This document shows, piece by piece, positions 5,772 to 8,276 of a stretch of DNA of 8,276 nt. The DNA comes from an uncultured Clostridia bacterium (GTDB lineage Bacteria > Bacillota > Clostridia > Christensenellales > Borkfalkiaceae): positions 1 through 8,276 of the forward strand of contig CAMAHZ010000045.1 in the NCBI GenBank assembly GCA_945834965.1, read 5' to 3'. Numbering within the stretch: position 1 is the first letter of the stretch; each line of letters begins with the position of its first letter. Both the position numbers and the translations under genes were made by a program. The notes beneath the pieces were generated by a model, which ran no database searches, was not told where the DNA came from, and saw nothing but the letters and a program-made list of their open reading frames with translations.

Positions 5772-7088
5772 ATGGTAAAGAGCGAAGTGTGCGAGTGCAA
5801 CAGTTTTTATTTTGTCGGCATAGGCGGCGTAAGTATGAGCGCCCTTGCAAAAATACTTTTAAAAAACGGTAAAATCGTAGCCGGCTACGATAGGGTGGAC
5901 GGGCAATTCGTACAATCGCTTAAGGGGTTGGGGGTAGACGTAAGTTTCGATTTAAACGCCGATATCAGCGGATTTGATTGTGTCGTTTACACCGACGCGA
6001 TTGCGAGTAATAATAAAATTTTGCTTAATGCAAGAAGGTTAAATAAGCTTGTAGTCTCGCGCGGGAGCCTGCTTGCAGAAATCTGCAGGCAATTTTCACA
6101 CGTTACGGCGGTTGCAGGCTGTCACGGTAAGACGACTTGCACCGCAATGCTCGCCCACGTTTTCAAAGCGGCAAACCTAGAATTTTCGGCTCATATCGGC
6201 GGTGACGATTTATCGTTTGAAAACGCCTACGTTGCCGGCACCGACTATTTCGTTACCGAAGCCTGTGAGTTCAAACGCAATTTTTTGTTGCTTAAACCCG
6301 ATATCGCTTTGATTTTAAACAGCGACGCCGACCATCTCGACTGCTATAGTTCGGCTGAAAACTTGAAAGACGCCTATAGACAATTTGCTAATCAAAGTAA
6401 GACGGCAATAAGCTTATACGGAGACGGTGTAGGGGGCGATATAACGTTCGGCTTGGACGGCAGGGCAACCTTTTATGCAAGAAAACTTAGAAACGAAAAA
6501 GGTTATTATAATTTTATTGCCTACGAACGGGGGGCAGAGTTGGGTAAGGTGGCGTTAAGCGTACCCGGCAAACACAACGTATTAAACGCGCTTGCGGCGA
6601 TTTCCGTTGCAAGGACTTTAGGACTTGAATTTGAAAAGATTTCGGAAGGGATTGCACGTTTTAAAGGCGTTGGGCGCAGGTTTGAATACGTAGGCAAGCT
6701 TAACGGGGCAAGCTGTATAGCCGATTACGCGCATCATCCTAACGAAATAAAAGCCGCGCTTAAAACGGCACGGCTTATAACTTCCGGTGAATTATACGTC
6801 GTCTTTCAACCGCACACCTACAGCAGAACCAAAACGCTGTTTAAACAGTTTGTCGGGGTGCTTTCGTCGGTTAAAAGGCTTATGGTTTACAAAACCTACG
6901 CCGCAAGGGAATACTACGACGACGCAGGTAGCGCGCTTACGCTTTCGAGTGCGCTAAAGCGGTCAAAATACGGCGATTGCCCTGAAGATATATGCGATTT
7001 TATTACAAATTGCAGGCAGGGCGACGTCTTACTAATTCTCGGCGCAGGGGATATCTACGATATAGTAAAGAGATTAATCAAGGGTTAA
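5772..7088 (+). CDS. murC: UDP-N-acetylmuramate--L-alanine ligase MurC
   Basis: This cytoplasmic ATP-dependent ligase adds the first amino acid, normally L-Ala, to UDP-MurNAc. It has 438 residues, slightly short for the family. The N-terminal UDP-binding domain shows FYFVGIGGVSMSALAKIL (12-29). The ATP loop is AVAGCHGKTT (113-122, Lys 120), with Cys 117 where most MurC enzymes have Thr. The central domain has VTEACEFKRNFLLLKP (161-176), where E-A-D-E is more usual, and LNSDADHLDCY (182-192). The C-terminal domain has DYAHHPNEIKAAL (318-330), FQPHTYSRT (345-353), and LGAGDIYDIV (423-432). No ribosome-binding-like sequence precedes the ATG, only A/T-rich bases; the next possible start, GTG at 5787, still leaves the UDP-binding motif intact. 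The GIGG motif separates MurC from MurD, MurE and MurF, and HHP with FQPH is typical of MurC/Mpl; Mpl is unlikely in this dcw setting. Confidence 0.95.
   Translation: MVKSEVCECNSFYFVGIGGVSMSALAKILLKNGKIVAGYDRVDGQFVQSLKGLGVDVSFDLNADISGFDCVVYTDAIASNNKILLNARRLNKLVVSRGSLLAEICRQFSHVTAVAGCHGKTTCTAMLAHVFKAANLEFSAHIGGDDLSFENAYVAGTDYFVTEACEFKRNFLLLKPDIALILNSDADHLDCYSSAENLKDAYRQFANQSKTAISLYGDGVGGDITFGLDGRATFYARKLRNEKGYYNFIAYERGAELGKVALSVPGKHNVLNALAAISVARTLGLEFEKISEGIARFKGVGRRFEYVGKLNGASCIADYAHHPNEIKAALKTARLITSGELYVVFQPHTYSRTKTLFKQFVGVLSSVKRLMVYKTYAAREYYDDAGSALTLSSALKRSKYGDCPEDICDFITNCRQGDVLLILGAGDIYDIVKRLIKG
7085..7088. other. tail-to-tail overlap of murC and the AAA ATPase gene
   Basis: The palindrome TTAA supplies both stop codons: TAA at 7086-7088 for murC, and on the minus strand TAA at 7087-7085 for the ATPase gene. 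No intrinsic terminator lies between the genes, so transcription of each probably runs into the other unless terminated by another route. Confidence 0.95.
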
Positions 7089-8245
7089 AACTCGATTTCT
7101 CTTCCGCTTATCTGACAGGCGTAGACGAGATTAATAAACTGCTCTGCACGCCTTGGCGACCTTCCGCCCTTGATAATAGCCCAACGCTCTGCAAGGCTTT
7201 CAAGCCTATCTTGCGGTAGGGTTATTTCAAACTTTTGCGCAAGCTGTCTGACGATTGAAAGGTAGGCAGGCTTGTCGGTGGTTGAAAAAATTACGGTGAG
7301 ACCGAATCTGTCGGATAAGGAGAGTTGTTCTTCCTTTAGGTCGGCAGGGTGCAGAGAATTCTCTCTTGCGGAAAAACTTTCGGAAACGATATGTCTCTTG
7401 TTGGAAGTGGCAACTATCATTGAGTTGTTGCCGCCAACTACCGAACCTTCAACTGCGGCTTTAAGCGACGATACGCCCGGGTCGTTCTCGCTAAACGACA
7501 AGTCGTCCGTAAAAATAATAAATTTTAAGGGGAAGTTGGCAACGAGTTCCCTTATTTCTTTTATTGAGCTTAAATCTTCCTTGCTTACTTCGATAAGTCT
7601 TAAGCCTTCGTCACAAAATTCGTTTAAAACGGCGTGCACGGTAGAAGATTTGCCCGTACCCCTGTCGCCGTATAAAAGGGTGTGGGAATAGGGTAATCCG
7701 TGTAAAAAATCTTTAACGTTGTTGATAATTGCCTTCTTTTCTTCTACGTAGTCTTTCAAATCTTCAAGGCGAATATCCGAAGTGCGGGCAACGGGAGCTA
7801 TTCCGCCGTTGCGGTATACGAACGCTTTATATTTTGCAAATTGACCGTAGCCGTTTTTTGCGTAAAAGCGCATTAGGTTTTCTACTGTCAATTCGGCTGA
7901 CCTGTTCTCGAAAAGCGGTATATCCTTTCCTAACGAAAAATCGTCGGTCGTCTCAATAGCTAAGAGCATTTCATAAATGGTCTTTACGTCTTGAGTGAAA
8001 GCGTTGATTAACCTTTGAGAAGGGGTGGAGCAAGCGCAGGCAACTGAAAAGGGGTTTTCGTCGAATAAAATCAAATTTTCAAAGTATTCAAAAAGCCCGT
8101 TCTCTGCGTTGGAAAGATAAACTGCGCTTACAAAATCGTTGTAGGTAGAAACTGATTTATCTTCGCAAAGTTTGGTTGCCTGTAAGAATAGTTTGTCGTT
8201 TTCAAGACTTCTTAAAATTTTTAAAGAATTAATAAGTTTATTCAT
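7085..8245 (-). CDS. DUF815-family AAA+ ATPase, function unknown
   Basis: This is a predicted cytoplasmic ATPase of 386 residues. The C-terminal two thirds (about 156-375) carry the features I associate with DUF815: DIRLEDLKDYVEEKKAI (157-173); Walker A GDRGTGKSS (193-201, Lys 199); GLRLIEVSKEDL (214-225); Walker B KFIIFTDDLSF (241-251, Asp 247 and 248); sensor 1 VATSNKRH (278-285); LSLSDRFGLTVIF (308-320), with a possible arginine finger at 313; and GGRSPRRAEQF (360-370) as a sensor-2-like segment. The first about 150 residues are Leu- and Phe-rich with no motif I recognise. The physiological role of DUF815 proteins is not established to my knowledge. It is a lone minus-strand gene, convergent with murC, so a link to division is not implied by operon structure. 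The ATG at 8245-8243 has no clear ribosome-binding sequence; only 31 bases upstream lie in the window, so the promoter cannot be judged. Confidence 0.92.
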   Translation of the reverse strand: MNKLINSLKILRSLENDKLFLQATKLCEDKSVSTYNDFVSAVYLSNAENGLFEYFENLILFDENPFSVACACSTPSQRLINAFTQDVKTIYEMLLAIETTDDFSLGKDIPLFENRSAELTVENLMRFYAKNGYGQFAKYKAFVYRNGGIAPVARTSDIRLEDLKDYVEEKKAIINNVKDFLHGLPYSHTLLYGDRGTGKSSTVHAVLNEFCDEGLRLIEVSKEDLSSIKEIRELVANFPLKFIIFTDDLSFSENDPGVSSLKAAVEGSVVGGNNSMIVATSNKRHIVSESFSARENSLHPADLKEEQLSLSDRFGLTVIFSTTDKPAYLSIVRQLAQKFEITLPQDRLESLAERWAIIKGGRSPRRAEQFINLVYACQISGREIEF

Positions 8246-8276
8246 AATTATTCACTAATTTATGTAATATCTATGT

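Noticed and set aside
6992..7219. Plus-strand open frame overlapping the end of murC
   Set aside because: It is an out-of-frame shadow of murC that runs into antisense of the ATPase gene, with no motif or ribosome site.
7272..7959. Two plus-strand open frames (7272-7691 and 7729-7959) opposite the ATPase gene
   Set aside because: They lie wholly inside the minus-strand gene, which has strong family motifs. Their products show no recognisable domain and they lack ribosome sites.

Overview
The window is a stretch of a division and cell wall (dcw) gene cluster from a Gram-positive-type bacterium, most likely a member of the Clostridia. The reasons are the DivIB/FtsQ-FtsA-FtsZ gene order, the DUF815-type AAA ATPase next door, near-consensus sigma-A promoters and A/T-rich spacers. 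The exact lineage cannot be read from sequence alone; an uncultured gut clostridial lineage is a guess. There are seven protein genes, no gene-free stretch above about 150 bases, and no mobile element, tRNA, rRNA or CRISPR.

Layout, plus strand: the 3' three quarters of ftsW (3-917; its start lies off the left edge); a 107-base spacer with a candidate promoter and a long stem-loop; murA (1025-2281); a divIB/ftsQ-like gene six bases later (2288-3049); a strong intrinsic terminator (3067-3100); a perfect-consensus sigma-A promoter (3112-3140); a divergent ftsA (3191-4303); ftsZ (4340-5644); a second terminator (5676-5705); and murC (5772-7088). On the minus strand a DUF815-family AAA ATPase (7085-8245) converges on murC, and the two stop codons share the palindrome TTAA.

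The genes serve one process. MurA makes the first committed UDP-MurNAc precursor and MurC adds the first amino acid of the stem peptide. FtsW polymerises lipid II at the septum, DivIB/FtsQ is a membrane scaffold of the same divisome, and FtsA and FtsZ form the cytoplasmic ring. The cluster is cut by terminators and promoters, so ftsA-ftsZ is an independently transcribed pair. murG, often found between ftsW and murA/murC, is absent from that spot.

The most notable point is the FtsA/FtsZ pair. FtsA is short, has altered nucleotide-binding signature residues, and ends directly after the last actin-fold helix with no visible membrane-targeting tail. FtsZ ends in a basic, amphipathic-looking segment. 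Together these suggest that ring-to-membrane attachment in this organism differs from the textbook arrangement. This is inference and needs structural and comparative checks. I see no wholly new system; the rest is conventional dcw content with some unusual residues and regulatory spacing.
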